Source: Phialocephala subalpina (lineage: Eukaryota; Ascomycota; Leotiomycetes; Helotiales; Mollisiaceae). Taken from it: a stretch of DNA of 15,394 nt. This document shows, in pieces, positions 1 through 9,732 of this stretch. The notes under the pieces are model-generated. The model saw nothing but the letters and a program-made list of their open reading frames with translations, had not been told where the DNA came from and made no database searches. How positions within the stretch are numbered: the first letter of the stretch is position 1; each line of letters begins with the position of its first letter. The stretch lies in the NCBI GenBank assembly GCA_900073065.1, contig FJOG01000090.1:27848-43241 (forward strand), read 5' to 3'. The translations under genes were made by a program, and so were the position numbers.

Positions 1-39
1 AGCCCCGCCTCAAATCCAACCGTCGAGTCTCGACAAATT

Positions 40-696
40 CTAATCTTTCATATTCATCGCGGTCACAAATGGTGTCGCGTCCTACCGATTGCCAGTCAGT
101 TTTCGTCATGCCCAACAACCCACTCCAGGCAAGTCGAGAAGTAAAGCTCCTGCTGAGACTTACCGCCCAAACCTCAAACCACTTAATTCTTGTCTCTTGT
201 GTATCCGACAAGCCGAATATAATTCGTGCGCAGAATTCGCCAGTAGCACTTTTGCCATTTGGAAATGTGGCAGCCAGCGTGCCCAGGAACAGAATGTCGT
301 CCGTGGCCTCCTGGCTTCTGCTGTAGACCCTCAATATACTGTGCTTGCGGGTAGACCAAGCATCCCAAGCCTTTTTCCGAGAACCTGCAATTTCTAATAC
401 CCCGTGCTCAGCTATTGCTATTTCTAGTACTTTAAGAAGGAGTGTATGAAACCATGCCCGGGCGCTTGTGTAAATCGTGCAAAAGCTACCAGCGGATAAG
501 ACAGGATTGACATACCAGCCTTCCCGGAAAAAGTGTGCATGCCATTCTTAATTCGCCCATCGCTTATGAAAATCTCGTCGGCGAGCCGCTGACCGCTGTC
601 GTCAGAGCTATCATCAAGGATAGTGAAGAGTTTGAGAACGAGAGTAATATTTTCCGGAGGCATTCCTTGTGGCCAGATAGCGCTTTCTTGACTCAT
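40..696 (-). CDS. NTF2-like / SnoaL-like small protein, three exons
   Basis: Spliced minus-strand gene: exon 1 696-516, exon 2 384-164, exon 3 81-40, giving 147 residues. Intron 1 (515-385, 131 bp, GTATGT...GCAG) is phase 1; intron 2 (163-82, 82 bp, GTAAGT...GTAG, with a CTGAC branch-like site) is phase 0. Splicing joins three open blocks with no stop and ends at TAG. Seen: N-terminal helix-like block, FISDGRI about residue 43, HTFSG near 54, KKAWDAWSTRKHSILRVYS, then beta-strand-like segments DDILFLGTLAATFPNG and GEFCARIIF, ending KWFEVWADATPF. This pattern and length match fungal NTF2-like (SnoaL) proteins, cone-shaped folds that bind small ligands or act as small enzymes; the substrate is not predictable. 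No signal peptide or membrane segment, so probably soluble. Start chosen because it is the only ATG opening exon 1 and has a purine at -3. Family confident, function unknown. No RIP damage is visible. Confidence 0.8.
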
Positions 697-800
697 GACT
701 GGAGGTAAGAGGATGTAATTATAGCTGGCGGGAGGAGGTGCTAAATTTTAAGGACTTTCCTTAGGATGAATATGTAGAAAACAACGAGGGAAGCTTGAGT

Positions 801-810
801 TATTTATATA
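801..810 (-). promoter_or_regulatory. Candidate TATA box for the NTF2-like gene
   Basis: On the minus strand this reads TATATAAATA, about 105 bp upstream of the ATG at 696. That would allow a 5' UTR of roughly 70-80 nt. It is supported only by motif and spacing. Confidence 0.35.
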
Positions 811-1271
811 CTTGTACTGTGCATCACGTTTGTTAGCTTGCTACATCCGATCAACAAGTAGCTTCATTGAACTGTTTTTGATGTTGAGATTAAGCGAGGT
901 ACGCTTGATAAGTGAACCCCCACGCGCCTGGCGGTGGACATAAAAAGCAGCACTAAGTTCTCATTGTACCCAGCCAAAGTTGAAATTTATGTAGACTTAA
1001 AGGAGAGGATTTGATCGCTATATATAGGAACTAGTTTTTGTAAGATCTCAAATTAATGTTCTATAAATTTAGGAGAGCTGCTTCGAGCGGGGGTTGTAAG
1101 CCACGAGAGCGTGCGTTTGGTCTTCAATTCAGTGGAAACATCACTGACGACGTAGTATCGCAATATGGCCAGAAAACCTCTTTGACGGAGATCCCAGTTT
1201 CTACCACAGCTCCACTCACACGGCATGCGTCCGCACTTAGCGTGCTGGGAACCGGAATCCGGAGTCCGGAG

Positions 1272-1289
1272 CCCGAACCCGAACCCGAA
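1272..1289. repeat. Short tandem repeat, CCCGAA x3
   Basis: Three perfect CCCGAA units are preceded (about 1254-1271) by degenerate 7-mers of the type GGAATCC / GGAGTCC / GGAGCCC. It is a local simple-sequence expansion in non-coding DNA with no evident function. Confidence 0.7.
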
Positions 1290-1779
1290 CGATGACTGCG
1301 ACTCGAGACCACCCTGCGCCTTAGACTCTGTCTGACTTGTCATGGACTTAATTATGTTTCACATCAAATAGAAATGGGCGATTACGCGCAGGTGAGATGT
1401 GAAGCCGAGCCTACGCGCCGAGCCCCCATATGAGAATGTTTTCCCACTTGGCGTCCGCTCCGGCTTGATTTGGCAGTCCGAAGTCAGACTCCATGGACGA
1501 ATTGGGGCTACAGTGGAGGCAACCCTCACCTCGACGAGATCGGGACGAGCGAGGTTAGGGATATGGCTACGCTAGACATGCGGACGTACTGCACGTTCAG
1601 CAAGTTTGCAAGAAGCCTCACGCTTCTTCTGTTCCGTAAATACTTTGATAACCCCGGTCACACCTCACCATCAGCTTCAGAGGTTCACAGATTTGTCCAT
1701 TCCGTGCTTGGACAGACGTACTGCCAAGGATTACATTGGATTAACATATTGGTATAGCTATGTCGTAATAGCAAAGAAG

Positions 1780-1784
1780 CCTTC
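1780..1784. repeat. Target-site duplication CCTTC, left copy
   Basis: CCTTC directly precedes the 5' LTR and is repeated exactly at 14662-14666 after the 3' LTR. A 5-bp duplication is typical of Ty3/Gypsy integrases and shows that these LTRs belong to one insertion. Confidence 0.93.
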
Positions 1785-1926
1785 TGTTACGAATCATGTG
1801 ATCTAGTGGACCATAGGCTCAACAAGCAAGAGGCTGCTTGGCAGGAGACCCTAGGATTACTCGATTAGGGAACTGGAGACGAGGGAGTGCCACTGGCACG
1901 CCTCCAGGGAACACGGAACCAAGGGT

Positions 1927-2009
1927 CACGTGATGGAGTCCAGAAGTGAGGAGCCCGGAGGGATGGAGTCGGACTCCACCCCAGGGACTCCTACGGGACT
2001 GGGACTCCA
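1927..2009 (+). promoter_or_regulatory. U3 enhancer-like cluster: CACGTG plus GGAGTCC/GGACTCC repeats
   Basis: CACGTG at 1927-1932 is followed by GGAGTCC at 1935-1941, a GGAGTC-G-GACTCC palindrome at 1965-1977, and further GGGACTCC-like units near 1984 and 2001, just upstream of the TATA box. The inner element's LTRs carry CACGTG and the same repeats although the rest of their U3 differs. Conservation across otherwise divergent U3s suggests factor-binding sites; the factors are unknown. Confidence 0.55.
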
Positions 2010-2024
2010 GGAGCAAGAAGGTTC

Positions 2025-2069
2025 TATATAAGCAAATAGGATTCCCTTAGATAGGAGCTTCGTGCTCAA
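2025..2069 (+). promoter_or_regulatory. LTR promoter: TATA box and likely transcript 5' end
   Basis: TATATAA lies at 2025-2031. The segment GTGCTCAA at 2062-2069, about 31-37 nt downstream, falls where a TATA-driven transcript should begin and is complementary to the sequence just after the LTR (2196-2203). The exact start site is inferred, not seen. Confidence 0.55.
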
Positions 2070-2195
2070 CTCAAATATAGTATCTTAACAATATACTTAG
2101 TAATAAGGCTTGAACGTTACTCTTCATTGGAATCACCTAGTCTTTATTACATATAACCAACCTTATAGTTAGCCGAGCGAGCCGACCGTTACACT

Positions 2196-2203
2196 TTGAG
2201 CAC
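2196..2203 (+). other. Putative self-primer binding site
   Basis: TTGAGCAC begins 2 nt after the 5' LTR and is the exact complement of GTGCTCAA at 2062-2069. There is no TGG-starting tRNA-type primer site in the first 30 nt after the LTR. In Tf1 of fission yeast the 5' end of the mRNA folds back onto such a site to prime reverse transcription. Confidence 0.5.
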
Positions 2204-2235
2204 CATCTCTTGTGATACTAGCTAAGTACTCTACC

Positions 2236-3345
2236 ATGTCTATTGTCGGATCCTCATCTACTAAGTCGATACCTAAGTCTACGCTACTATCGGTCGAGAC
2301 TAGCGCGGTCTCCAAGACACTAAAGGTTCGTGAACTTGACCCATACGATGGAACGCGGAACAAGCTACGCTTTTACTTCATGCAATGCACGGTGTATATT
2401 AAGTTCAATAAAGACAAGTTTAAAGTCGGGCTCGAGGAAATGCTATAAGTAATCACTTTTCTCACGGGCGCCGCCTTTAATTGAATCGAAACGGCGCAAA
2501 AGGATTACTTCGACTGCGGGTCAAATGCCAGTAAATAAAACGATTCCACTACGGAAATCTTCGAAACTTTTAATGGGTTTAAAGGCAAGATCTTTAAAGT
2601 GTTTAAAGACGTAGATAAAGAGAGGTTAGTTAAAAGAAAACTTTAGGGGCTACGCTAATACGGCGCTACTTTTGCCTACGCAGTTGAGTTTCAGCAATAC
2701 GTGGAACGTATTAATTGAAACGACGAAGCATTAATGGCTTAGTTCTATAAGGGACTTCGAGACACGATTAAAAACGAGTTTACACGTCGCGATAAACTTA
2801 AGGACTTATAAAGGATAATTAATGTAGCGATTTAAATCGATAACCGATTATTTGAGCGATCTTTGGAAAAGAAAGGATAATACTCGATCGGGTATAGCCA
2901 CAAGAAACTTAGCAAAAAGAACTCCGGTTCTCGTAGTTACTAGTCGCAACCCATGGAAATCGACGCTACTTTCAAAGGAAAGAAAAAACAACTTTCTAAG
3001 AAAGAAATAAACCGACGTCGCGAAAAGAAGCTATGCTTCGAATATGGTCTTTTAGGATATATGGCTAGCTCATATAGAAACAAGAAACTATAGAACGGAC
3101 GCTCGAAAAAACAGGTTAACGCGATTAGACGAGGGGGTTATAACGAACTCTACTAAGTGTATGCAATTACGAGGAGAATATTATACACGGACGAGGAATT
3201 AAACGAACGATAAATTAATACTTAGGACGAGTAGCTTAAGTTGGAAAACAATCTAAGAATATTTCGACTAATTTTTAAAGAAGACTTTTAAAGGTTTTAA
3301 AAGGAGTAAATAGTAAACCTCGTTAGACGAGCGATAGGAGAGAAG
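2236..3345 (+). pseudogene. Outer gag-pol, 5' part: Gag with CCHC knuckle
   Basis: ATG at 2236, 42 nt after the LTR. One frame can be followed to 3345 with stops but no frameshift. The first 70 codons are open; then TAA/TGA/TAG appear where Gln or Trp codons are expected, as RIP produces. A capsid-like Gag segment (LRFYFMQCTVYIKFN; TGAAFN followed by a stop then IET) covers roughly 2340-2850. At 3034-3075 a CX2CX4HX4C zinc knuckle is recognisable but only the first Cys survives: the second Cys, the His and the last Cys all read Tyr (TGT/TGC to TAT, CAT to TAT). Gag would package the RNA. The frame is cut after GEK by the inner element and resumes in the same frame at 9733. It is much less AT-skewed than the 3' half. 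Confidence 0.88.
3341..3345. repeat. Target-site duplication AGAAG, left copy
   Basis: AGAAG sits directly before the inner element and recurs at 9728-9732. Removing the element and one copy rejoins the outer gag reading frame exactly, and the joined sequence aligns with the inner element's own gag (about 8230-8195, minus strand). Confidence 0.93.
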
Positions 3346-3694
3346 TGTAACGGTTGGCTCGACCAGCTAATTATAGGGTTGGTGGTATGTGATAAGGACT
3401 AGGTGATTCCAATGAAGAGTAATAATTCAAGCCTAATTACTAAGTATAGTGTTAAAATACTGTATTTGAGTTGAGCACGAAGCTCCTATCTAAGGAAACC
3501 TATTTACTTATATAGAACCTTCCTACTTATTGGAGTCCAGGGAGGTGGAGTCCCTTTCTGTCCCAGGACTCCATCGTCCGGGACTCCATCACGTGACCAC
3601 TAAGTCCCGTGCTTCTCATGACCCTAGGGTCTACTGTGAGCGAGCTTACTCGCTTACTGAGCCTATAGTCCACTAAGTCATGTGAGTCGTAACA
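3346..3694 (-). repeat. 3' LTR of inner element (349 bp)
   Basis: On the minus strand it begins TGTTACGACTC (3694) and ends AACCGTTACA (3346). It is the less mutated of the pair, with an intact TATATAA (3514-3508), GTGCTCAA (3478-3471), CACGTG (3590-3595) and GGAGTCC/GGACTCC units. It aligns without indels to 9379-9727. Confidence 0.95.
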
Positions 3695-3707
3695 TTATCC
3701 CTTTCTT
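3695..3707 (-). other. Polypurine tract of inner element
   Basis: Minus strand AAGAAAGGGATAA immediately precedes the 3' LTR. The outer element has nearly the same sequence at 14240-14252. This is the expected plus-strand DNA primer. Confidence 0.8.
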
Positions 3708-3741
3708 AGTTAGTATAATCCCGACGCTTAAATTAAAGTAA

Positions 3742-4161
3742 GGAATATCGTCCTCAGGTTTTATCCTTCTTCCTTTCTCCCCATTCCTCGTTATATCGCC
3801 TATCGCACATAGGAAAAGAAAAGAGAGACTAGCGCTTGCTTTGCGCATTGAGAAGTCAAGGCGCCCGGCCGCTACGTATTCTTACTATAGGAACTACGCC
3901 CGCCGGTGCCTCCTTAACAAATCCGAGTTACCGCGCTACTCCGAGTGCATTCGCTCTAAACGGTCTTGTGATTCCACGGGTTACTTAGAATTAGTGGTCC
4001 GCAAGTCGGTGTATCGTTTTTTCTGTGGTCCTCGGCCTAAGAGAGCCCTTCCGATTGTTCCTGAACCTCCCTTAAATCCTCCGCTGGATCCCTTTACTTC
4101 TTAATTACCGGCTTTCGAGTTGGACGTTTCCGAACTCGAAATAGTTGACCTTCTTCTCTAA
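3742..4161 (+). pseudogene. Antisense ORF of inner element, Cys-rich
   Basis: Open frame antisense to gag-pol, between the chromodomain and the 3' LTR, running from a stop at 3739-3741 to TAA at 4159-4161 with one internal stop (4102-4104). No ATG is seen; an ATA at 3793 could be a RIP-mutated start. Cys codons lie at 3907, 3946 and 3967, and Tyr codons (TAT/TAC, possible mutated Cys) at 3886, 3895 and 3937. This gives a C-X2-C-X3-C-X9-C-X2-C-X6-C-like pattern ending ECIRSKRSCD. A basic stretch PRPKR and a proline-rich segment follow, then FELDVSELE, which overlaps the gag-pol end (4094). The outer element encodes the homologue at 13795-14160. The motif resembles Cys-rich modules I recall from fungal hypothetical proteins. 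Function unknown; nucleic-acid binding is only a guess. Confidence 0.6.
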
Positions 4162-7100
4162 GTAGACCCGGGTTTTGGCGGTAGAACGCCCTAAGCTTCT
4201 TATGGCAATTGAAGTTCCGTTTGAGTTCCTATGTGTTTTCCGAATGTAAATACCTTTACTATTTAATTAAATACTTAACTTAATTTCTAATAACTTAATA
4301 ATCTAAGATCTTTTCTATATCGTATTCGGCGTTTAAATTAATTAGCTCGATTTTAACCTCTAAAGTTCGCAGTGCTCCTAGTAATATTAATTCGAAGAGA
4401 AATATATGAAATACCGAGTATATATTCATATTATTAAGTAGAGCGAGTTCGTAATTAATTAAGCCTTTAATTTTCTTGATTTTATATAATCTAATTTTCT
4501 TATAGTTCAATTTATCGCTTAATCGCTTTATTTTAATGTTTCGGCGAATTAAGTAAACTTTATCCCCCTCTTTAAGCGTAAGTTTTATATTACGATACTT
4601 ATTGTAATATAACGTTGACTTAATAGCTATAAACTGTATGTCTTTTGCAAGTTTTTCGCGCAAAGACTTTAATTTATCGACCCGAATCTTAGTATTCTAT
4701 ACTTCCGATTCCACTGGGTGCGATACTTGATATGCCTTTAATTCATACTTATAGTTAGCGTAGAAAGGCGAGACTTTCGTACTTTTTATTGTTATATTAT
4801 TATACGCGAATTATATTAGTAATAATAGCTTCGTTTAATTGTTTTATTAATAATTAACGTAATAACGGAAATATATTTCTATAATTTGATTTAATCGTTT
4901 TATTTGTTTATTTGTCTGAGGATAAAAAGCTATTGAGAGCTTTTGTTTGATTCTTAGTAATGCGATTAAAGTAATTCAAAATCTCGAAGTAAAGAGTTTG
5001 TTTCTATTTAAAATAATCTCATTTAGTACCCTATGATTAATTATTACAATTCGTAAGAATATATAAATTAAGTCTTTTGCCGTATATATCTCAAAGTATA
5101 AGATTATATATATATACTTCGTGAACTTATCCGTAATTACAAAAATAGCGTCGTATTCGGTTTTCGATATCGATTCTCTCGAGAGTAATAGTTTTACTAC
5201 GAAGTTTTAAGCGATAGACTTTTAAGCGCTTAAAAGTGTATTTAGCGATCGCATGTTATTATAAGGAGCATATTTCGCGGTTTTATTCCGAATGCACGTA
5301 TCGCATTTACTAATAACCTTAGTAGCTTTCCCTTTGAGTTTTAGAACGTAAAAGTCCTTGGAGATTCGCTTTATAATCTTCGTTATTCTTTAGTATCCAT
5401 GGGCTAAGAGTTTATATTGCGTTTTAATGAACTCCGATTGGAGGTTCTTAGGAATATAAAGCTTCCCTTAGAACCGTAGTATCCCTAATTCGTTCGTAAA
5501 AAGCTTTATCGGTTATTATAAAACCATTTTTGCGATAAAGTTTTTGTCGTAATTTCCTTTGAAGTTATCGATAAGCGTCGTATCGATTAGTCTCGAAATA
5601 GTAGTAATTATTGCCCCATTGAATATTAAGCCACTTTTAACTTCTTTGAGTATCGCGTGTAAAAGTAGTTTAACGTCGCTTTAGTATTCCGATTTTCGAT
5701 TAAAAGCGTTTACTTTATTATTTTCCGATTTTTTGATATATGAAATTTTAAAGTTATACGTAATTAACGTTTTGGCCTATCGTATTTGTCTTCGATTGAA
5801 TTCTTTCGTTGTAATGAAAAATACTAAGTTCTTATAATTAATATATATTTATATTTAATACTTCGATCCTTTTAAATAAACTCTCTATATTCGAAATACT
5901 TTTATAATCGCAAGTAGCTTTTTATCGTAAATCTCGTAATTTAATTCTATTAGTAATATCTTACGAGAGTAATATACAATTAGTTACTATTTGCTTTACT
6001 CGCCCGATTAATTGAATACTACGCTAATTGCAAAGTCTAATACGTTTATTTCGATAACGATATATTTATCCGGATCGAACGTAAAAAGGAACGGTGCTTC
6101 CGTAAAGCGTTATTTAAACTAATTAAAAGCGCGTTAAACTTTATCCGTTTATTTAAATATTTAATCTTTTTTCGTTAATTCTATTAAAAAAGCTATTACC
6201 GTAGAGTACTTTTGCACGAAACGATAATAAAAGTTCGCAAATCCTAAAAAAGATTACACGTTTTTAACTATTTTAAATACTTATTAATTGAATACTATCG
6301 ATACTTTCGCAAAGTTTATCGATAAATCTCCGATTGAGATTATATAATCTAAAAAATTCGTCTTTTCTATATAGAATTCGCACTTTTTAAGTTTACAAAT
6401 TAAATTTGCGGTTTTTAATACTATTAATATTACTTTAATATCGTTAATATATTTAACGAGCGTTTTAAAGTATATTAAAATGTCGTCTAAGTAATAGATA
6501 ATCGTAATATCTAAAAATGGGCGTAAAACCGTATTTATTATGCGTATATATATAGCGGGTACGTTAATTAGACCGAATAGTATAACTAAGTACTTATAGT
6601 ATTTATACTTCGTTTTAAACGCTATTTTCTATTCTTTTTTTCTTTTATTCGAACTAAATTATAAGTTCCGCGCAAGTTTAATTTACTAAAGATTTTGGCT
6701 CTTTAAAGTCTATTGCGTAGTTTATTAGTTAGCGGTAATAAATATCGATTTTTGATGGTAATTTCGTTGATTTTCCGGTAATCGATATATAATCGTTTCG
6801 ATTTATCTTTTTTTAGTACGAATAGTATCGGGCTGCCCGCTAGCGAAGTCGATAGTCATATAAATCCCTTTGCTAAGTTCTCGTTAATATATTCTTTAAG
6901 CGTCTTTAAATCGTCTGCCGATATTTAGTAAATAAGTAAATATAATAATTCCTTTCCGTTTTGTAAAGGTATTTCGTGGTCTTATTGCCCGTGTTTAAGA
7001 AGTACTTTGATCTTTTTTTCGTTTTTAAAGAAGTTTAAAAACTCGTAGTATTTTATTAGTATTTACTTCAATAGTAGATCTTGGGTATAGTATTTTAGCT

Positions 7101-9336
7101 CTCCTAAGGAAGTAACGCAAACTCCTTTTTAATTATTCGTCTTTGTTTCTATATACGAAATTCTATAAGTTTAATATTTCTTAAACGTGAGTATTTTTTT
7201 AATCCAATCGATAATCGAATTATATTGTTTGATTTATAGTATTCCGAGTATAAGTAGGTAATTAATATTAATTACGTCGAAGCTTATCTTTTCGGTGTAT
7301 CCTCGTCGTATAATTATAATTTGTGGTATTATCTCTACGTCGATTTGTCCGGAGTTTAAAGAGTTTCCGTCGATTATAATAATAAAGTATAACCGTGTTT
7401 TAATTATCGTAGCCTATTCGTTATCTAATACTAACTATTTTGATACGTAATTACTTATTACTCCCGAATCGATTATCGCTTTAATTTTATGTACACTTAT
7501 TTATATTACATAGAATAATTATTTGGCGCTTCCGCTAATAATATACACTTTTCTATACTACTGCTTACTAAGTATATCTTCCCATTGGCGGCTTAATTCG
7601 TTAGCGTAAATAAGCCGAAATATACGCCTTATATTAAGTAGTAGTTATATCGCTCGTTCGAAGGTTTTTTCGTAATATATAAAGTTATTTTTTGTGTTTT
7701 ATTATATCTTTCGGCTCGCGCTTTCCGCGAATACTTCGTAGTATCATCTTATTACGAGTTCGTGATTAGGTATAAGAAGAGTATCATTTAATATGGGTAA
7801 TTATTGCATATAGTAATTAATGCCGTTATATTATCTCTATTTAATCCTTCGATAATCTTAGTATACGACTTCGTATATTTGGCCATATTTTGGTCCTCTC
7901 GTATTTAATTAAAGTTTAACGTACCGAGCTCCTCCGTTTAAGTTTTATTATTCCCGAGTATAAACTATAAGGTTATCTTCTTTCTAATATACGTGCTATT
8001 TTTGTTTTACTCGCGGATAGTATTCGGGCCAAAAGCTTAGTACCGTAAGAGACTTTGGTAGTTCCTAATCGTCGTACTTTGGCGGTTCTTTATCCTTTGA
8101 CTTAGAGCCTTCTATGAACAATTAATGTCGATTAGCCAAAGTCTTAATCCTATCGAATTGCCTTACTAAATCATTTACGTCGTCGTTTATATTGTTAATC
8201 CTTTGCTATTGGTTATCCTTAGGGAGCCCCTCTCCTACCGCTCGTCTAACGAGGTTTTCTACTTGCTCCTCTTAAAACCTTTAAAAGTCTTTTTCGAGGA
8301 TTAATCGGAATGTTCCGAGGTCGTCTTCTAACTCTAATCAAATGGCTTACGAACTACTTTACTATTCGTCTAAGTTTTCGCCGTTATATAATACTCTTTT
8401 TGTGATTGCGTACATTTAATGGGGTTCGTTATAACTTTCGCGTCCGATCGCGTTAACTTGTTTCTTTGATCGTTCTTTCTATAGTTACTTCTTCTTATAT
8501 AAGTTAATTATATAACTCGGAAGGCTATATTCGAAGTATAATTTTTTCTCGCGCCGTCGATTCATTTCGTCTTTAGAGAGTTATTTCTTTTTTCCTTTGA
8601 AGATAACGTCGATTTCCATTAGTAAATTATAATAGTTATAAGAGCCCGCGCCTTTTTTACTTTTTTTACTACTTCCTTTGAATTTGCTGGAATAGTGCCC
8701 TCTCTTTTCAAGCGCTCGTTCGTATAATTTATTATCAAAGTAAATAGCGTCGTTTATTATGGCTTATATCGAGTCGTATTTATCGCGGCGCATTAGCTCG
8801 TTTTTTACCGCGTTTTTCAACTCTTTATAGAATTGAACTATAAAGGCATTCTCCTTTTAGCCCGTGATTCTATTTATGTGCTATTGAAATTTTGCCGCGT
8901 AAGCTAATACCGCTTCGGTTTAGCGCAAATTAGATAGTTTGCGTTTTGCGACTTTCTTTTCGTTTATATTCCTAAAAACTTTAGTGATTTTTTCTTTAAA
9001 TCCGTCGAAAGTGCAAAAAATCTCTTTAATTAGAGGGTCCTATTTTTTCGTTTATTTTTCGCAGTCGAAGTAATTTTATTAGCTTGTTTCGATTTAATCG
9101 AATGCCGCCCCGATTAAATACTTTATATACTAGAGAATTTGTTTGTCTTTTATTTGGAATATATTCTTGTTAAATTTAATATAAAGTGCATATTACATTA
9201 AATATACTCGTAGTTTGCTTTTAGTACTATCGAAAGTATCGAGTTTACGACTTTTGATTTTTTTCGATATTTTTATAACGAGTTTTAATAAAGTAAACTT
9301 TAAAGTATTTTTAAATAACGTCGAAATAGTAAATAT
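4094..9336 (-). pseudogene. Inner gag-pol polyprotein (Gag-PR-RT-RH-IN-chromodomain), broken
   Basis: Read from 9336 (ATA where the homologous start is ATG) to TAA at 4096-4094. Length is 5243 nt, or 5244 allowing for a one-base deletion in a T7 run at 6635-6641, which splits the frame within RT. Order seen: Gag (KLDTFDSTKSKLRVYLM from 9246); zinc knuckle 8538-8497 with all four ligands changed to Tyr; protease DSG at 7470-7462, intact; RT YLDD at 6493-6482, intact, but the earlier KLD reads KLN; RNase H about 6060-5750 with first Asp changed to Asn; integrase with first Asp changed to Asn at 5206-5204, second Asp to Asn, and Glu to Lys; a GPY/F-like tail (GDKVYLIRR, YKIKKIKG) about 4570-4440; chromodomain (YDIEKILDY, VKYLIK) about 4330-4160. 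The open stretch 4663-4295 is only its C-terminal part. Many stops fit Gln and Trp codons hit by RIP. Confidence 0.92.
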
Positions 9337-9368
9337 AATGGAATACTTAATTAATATTATAAAAGATA

Positions 9369-9376
9369 GTGCTTAA
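9369..9376 (-). other. Putative self-primer binding site of inner element
   Basis: Minus strand TTAAGCAC, 2 nt inside the 5' LTR. It equals the outer element's TTGAGCAC with one G-to-A change. Its partner in the inner LTRs is GTGCTCAA (3478-3471; GTACTCAA in the 5' LTR), so the pairing is conserved in the second subfamily apart from RIP hits. Confidence 0.45.
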
Positions 9377-9378
9377 AG

Positions 9379-9727
9379 TGTAATGGTTAGCTCGATCAAT
9401 TAATTATAGGGTTAGTAATATATAATAAAGATTAAGTAATTCCAATGAAAAGTAATAATTTAAATTTAATTATTAAGTATAATATTAAAATACTGTATTT
9501 GAGTTGAGTACGAAGCTTTTATCTAAAGAAACTTATTTACTTATATAGAACCTTTCTACTTATTAGAGTCTAAGGAGGTGGAGTCCCTTTCTGTCCTAGG
9601 ACTCCATCGTCCGGGACTCCATCACGTGACCACTAAGTCCCGTGCTTCTCATGACCCTAGGGTCTACTGTGAGCGAGCTTACTCGCTTATTGAGCCTATG
9701 GTCCACTAGGTCATGTGAGTCGTAATA
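9379..9727 (-). repeat. 5' LTR of inner element (349 bp)
   Basis: Matches 3346-3694 over its whole length without indels. Differences are transitions concentrated in 9379-9585 (the R/U5 half, next to the coding region), while 9590-9727 (U3) is nearly clean. The terminal TG is mutated to TA. The TATA box on the minus strand is at 9547-9541 and CACGTG is at 9623-9628. Confidence 0.95.
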
Positions 9728-9732
9728 AGAAG
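9728..9732. repeat. Target-site duplication AGAAG, right copy
   Basis: Exact repeat of 3341-3345, directly after the inner element's mutated terminus GTAATA. The outer gag sequence continues from 9733. Confidence 0.93.

Larger units (their letters stand above)
697..1784. other. Intergenic region, no supportable gene
   Basis: About 1.1 kb between the host gene start and the outer retrotransposon. GC is moderate and there is no RIP-like skew. Open frames occur on both strands (for example near 1053-1343 and 1470-1757), but none has a recognisable domain, a convincing ATG context or splice structure. It presumably contains the promoter of the minus-strand gene. A short GC-rich hexamer repeat lies at 1272-1289. 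Confidence 0.6.
1785..2193 (+). repeat. 5' LTR of outer element (409 bp)
   Basis: Begins TGTTACGAATC and ends GACCGTTACA, so the termini are TG...CA. It is the same length as the 3' LTR and aligns without indels; differences are C/T or G/A. This copy is mostly unmutated and still carries an E-box palindrome, GGAGTCC/GGACTCC repeats, a TATA box and a likely transcript start. Confidence 0.95.
3346..9727 (-). mobile_element. Inner Ty3/Gypsy chromovirus, RIP-inactivated, nested in outer gag
   Basis: A second full-length element in opposite orientation, 6382 bp, with 349-bp LTRs and target duplication AGAAG at 3341-3345 and 9728-9732. It has the same architecture and clear homology to the outer element (Gag, protease, RT, integrase, chromodomain), but different LTR length and largely unrelated U3, so it is a sister subfamily rather than a duplicate. 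Its 5' LTR is at 9379-9727 and its 3' LTR at 3346-3694. It must have inserted after the outer element. RIP is heavy from about 4260 to 9580 and light in the 3' LTR, the 3' untranslated part and the outer half of the 5' LTR. Confidence 0.95.

Noticed and set aside
89..397. Plus-strand frames over the host gene
   Set aside because: They overlap the exons and introns of a convincing spliced minus-strand gene and show no domain themselves.
1272..1289. Telomere-like repeat
   Set aside because: The unit is CCCGAA, not CCCTAA, there are only three copies, and it lies inside ordinary sequence.
1053..1343. Minus-strand frame with an FGFGFGL run, and the plus-strand overlap
   Set aside because: Both are by-products of the short hexamer repeat at 1272-1289.
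1470..1757. Open frame of 95 codons on the plus strand before the 5' LTR
   Set aside because: It opens with TTG, has no recognised domain, no splice signals I could support and no conserved neighbour. Chance explains it.
2212..2448. Independent 78-codon gene
   Set aside because: It is the first intact stretch of gag; the real start is ATG 2236 and the frame continues past RIP stops.
4295..4663. Independent basic protein
   Set aside because: It is the integrase tail and chromodomain start of the inner gag-pol, in frame with upstream RT.
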